Below, in pieces: positions 5,173-6,787 of a stretch of DNA of 6,787 nt. Positions within the stretch are counted from its first letter, which is position 1. Each line of letters begins with the position of its first letter. The notes under the pieces were generated by a model. The model searched no databases. It was not told the origin of the DNA and saw only the letters and a list, made by a program, of their open reading frames with translations. Source of the DNA: Chthoniobacterales bacterium (GTDB taxonomy: Bacteria; Verrucomicrobiota; Verrucomicrobiia; Chthoniobacterales; UBA10450); NCBI GenBank assembly GCA_013812515.1, contig JACCTI010000143.1, positions 1 through 6,787 of the forward strand, in the 5' to 3' direction. The position numbers and the translations under genes were made by a program.

Positions 5173-6558
5173 TTACTCGTGCAAGCGGCTCTGCGTTGGT
5201 CTCAACTCGAAATTGTCCGAGTTCATCACGCGCTCTACGAAGCCGGTGTCGTAATGGCCGTTCCGGAAATCTGCATTCCGCATCATGGCACTGTGAAACG
5301 GCACTGTCGTTTTAATCCCGGTGATGTAGTACTCATCCAAGGCGCGCCGCATGCGATCTATGCACGACTCGCGGGTCGCGCCCACGGTTATCAGCTTCGC
5401 GATCATCGAATCGTAATATGGCGGAACCACGTAGCCAGTGTAAGCGTGCGAGTCGATCCGCACGCCGCGCCCGCCCGGGGCGTAATAAAACGCAATCCTG
5501 CCAGCCGACGGCTGGAAATTCCTCTCCGGATCCTCGGCATTAATGCGGCACTGAATGGCATGCGAGCGGGGCGTCGCATTCACCACATGCGGCGAAAGAT
5601 GCTCGCCCGCTGCGATTTTAATCTGCTCCTTCACCAGGTCGCAGCCGTAAACCTCTTCCGTGATCGTATGCTCCACCTGAATGCGCGTGTTCATCTCGAT
5701 GAAGTAGTAATGCCCCTCGTTATCGACGAGGAACTCCATCGTGCCGGCATTCACGTAGCCGACCGACTGGGCGAGCTTCACCGCGGCTCGCCCCATCCTT
5801 TTACGCAACGCGGGCGTCAGGAGTGGCGATGGACATTCCTCGATCACCTTCTGGTTCCGCCGCTGAATCGAGCAATCGCGTTCGCCCAGGTGAACGGTTT
5901 TTCCGTGACTGTCGGCGATCACCTGGAACTCTATGTGGTGCGGGTTAACGATGAGTTTTTCAATGTAAACGTCGCCGTTCCCGAAGGCCTTCTCCGCCTC
6001 CGTTTTGGCGGCGTGAAACATCGGGGCCAGACTTGCCTCGTTGTGCGAAGCACGCATCCCACGACCGCCGCCTCCCGCGACGGCTTTGATCATGACCGGA
6101 AAGCCAATCTTCCGCGCAATCCTCAGTGCCTCCTCTTCGCTCTCCACGATACCGTCGCTGCCGGGCGTGACGGAGACCCCGGCTTTGCGTGCGCAGGCGC
6201 GAGCGGAATTCTTGTCGCCCATCGCATGCATCGCACTGGCCGGTGGGCCGATGAACTTGATCTGGCAGCTGTCGCAAACTTCTGCGAAGTGCGCATTCTC
6301 CGCGAGAAACCCGTAACCGGGATGGATCGCATCGACGTCGCCTACTTCCGCCGCGCTCATGATGCGGTCGACCTTCAGATAACTGTCGGAACTCGCGGCC
6401 GCGCCGATGCAAATTGCTTCATCGGCCAGCTGCACATGCAGCGAATCCACGTCCGCTTCCGAGTAAACCGCGAGCGTCCGGACGCCCAGCTCCTTACAGG
6501 CACGGATCACACGCAGCGCGATTTCGCCACGGTTCGCGATCAGAATCTTCTCGAACAT
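5173..6558 (-). CDS. accC: acetyl-CoA carboxylase biotin carboxylase subunit
   Basis: 461 residues (E. coli AccC 449). It carboxylates biotin on AccB with ATP and bicarbonate, the first half-reaction of malonyl-CoA synthesis for fatty acids. The N-terminal domain has ILIANRGEIA (5-14) and HPGYGFLAEN (79-88). The ATP-grasp domain has the glycine-rich lid AGGGGRGM (161-168), HHIEFQV (207-213), the ERDCSIQRRNQK segment (226-237), MEFL with E275, and EMNTRIQVEH with E288, N290 and R292. CRINAEDP with R338 lies in the C-terminal domain. These active-site residues match the E. coli enzyme almost number for number, so it should be active. The start is the canonical MFEKILIANRGEI; no Shine-Dalgarno is seen. 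It follows accB by 78 nt on the same strand, the common accBC operon. Pyruvate or propionyl-CoA carboxylase subunits are less likely because accB is a separate short gene. Confidence 0.96.
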   Translation of the reverse strand: MFEKILIANRGEIALRVIRACKELGVRTLAVYSEADVDSLHVQLADEAICIGAAASSDSYLKVDRIMSAAEVGDVDAIHPGYGFLAENAHFAEVCDSCQIKFIGPPASAMHAMGDKNSARACARKAGVSVTPGSDGIVESEEEALRIARKIGFPVMIKAVAGGGGRGMRASHNEASLAPMFHAAKTEAEKAFGNGDVYIEKLIVNPHHIEFQVIADSHGKTVHLGERDCSIQRRNQKVIEECPSPLLTPALRKRMGRAAVKLAQSVGYVNAGTMEFLVDNEGHYYFIEMNTRIQVEHTITEEVYGCDLVKEQIKIAAGEHLSPHVVNATPRSHAIQCRINAEDPERNFQPSAGRIAFYYAPGGRGVRIDSHAYTGYVVPPYYDSMIAKLITVGATRESCIDRMRRALDEYYITGIKTTVPFHSAMMRNADFRNGHYDTGFVERVMNSDNFELRPTQSRLHE

Positions 6559-6637
6559 CAGCTGAGCGGTTTGGATGGAGAGCGGCGTGAAGAAACCCGG
6601 GTCGAATTCGTGCGATCACTCAACTCCCACCTCGTCC

Positions 6638-6787
6638 CTACTTCACTCGGAAGAGCACCTGGCCGAATTGCACAGGCTTCCCGTTCTCGGCCACAATCTC
6701 CGCAATCACGCCGCTCGTCTCCGCCTTGATTTCGTTCATCACTTTCATCGCCTCGATGATGCAGACCACGCTCTCTTCTGAGACCTG
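6638..6787 (-). CDS. accB: biotin carboxyl carrier protein of acetyl-CoA carboxylase (3' end, partial)
   Basis: The last 49 residues of AccB; the start is beyond the right edge. This is the biotinyl/lipoyl-attachment domain. IIEAMKVMNEIKAE includes the biotinylation motif, with the modified lysine encoded at 6743-6745. It is followed by the SGVIAEI turn, GKPVQFGQVLFRVK and a TAG stop at 6638-6640. The biotinylated lysine carries the carboxyl group from AccC to the carboxyltransferase. The ending VLFRVK is typical of AccB, and the domain stops there rather than continuing into a fused carboxylase. It lies immediately upstream of accC and is presumably co-transcribed with it. The N-terminal and Ala/Pro linker regions cannot be seen. 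Confidence 0.93.
   Translation of the reverse strand, partial: QVSEESVVCIIEAMKVMNEIKAETSGVIAEIVAENGKPVQFGQVLFRVK

Noticed and set aside
5179..6729. 516-codon plus-strand open frame opposite accC and the end of accB
   Set aside because: The opposite strand encodes an unmistakable biotin carboxylase, and the frame spans the accB-accC junction. It is a codon-composition shadow.
1..6787. CRISPR array, insertion sequence, toxin-antitoxin or defence genes
   Set aside because: No regularly spaced direct repeats, transposase, nuclease or antitoxin motifs were found on either strand.

Overview
The window is GC-rich DNA with Gram-negative-type gene content. The mix suggests a Verrucomicrobia-like bacterium, probably from soil or an uncultured lineage: a PafA-type ligase of the Pup/UBact proteasome pathway, a DUF5069 protein (a family I know mainly from Verrucomicrobia, Planctomycetes and relatives), a separate accB-accC pair, a tRNA gene without encoded CCA, and few Shine-Dalgarno sequences. 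This placement is inference from gene content; no rRNA or other marker gene is present.

Layout from left to right. (1) 10-1470, minus: complete pafA-like ligase gene, ending at the window edge. (2) 1593-2021, plus: DUF5069 protein, divergent from pafA across about 120 bp. (3) 2056-2500, minus: phhB-like pterin-4a-carbinolamine dehydratase, followed by a doubtful small hydrophobic/proline-rich frame. (4) 2699-2772, plus: tRNA-Arg(ACG) with a good candidate promoter, then a 71-residue coiled-coil protein of unknown function at 2867-3082. (5) 3083-3293: short convergent intergenic region with a GC hairpin and a degenerate purine-rich hexamer array. (6) 3294-4925, minus: thiE (thiamine phosphate synthase) and a PfkB-family sugar kinase gene only 6 nt apart, almost certainly co-transcribed. 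(7) 4926-5172: 247-nt gap with several inverted repeats and two copies of a nonamer that also occurs at 3111. (8) 5173-6787, minus: accC (biotin carboxylase) preceded by the 3' end of accB (biotin carboxyl carrier protein), which runs off the right edge.

Most of the genes are housekeeping: fatty-acid precursor supply (AccB/AccC), thiamine synthesis (ThiE), pterin recycling and a tRNA. The part with most novelty potential is the proteasome-tagging ligase at the left edge. Any tag, proteasome and depupylase genes would have to lie outside the window, most simply to its left. I see no complete new multi-gene system here. The less expected observations are the structured intergenic repeats, the thiE-kinase coupling and two unassigned small frames. 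No gene-free stretch exceeds 300 bases.
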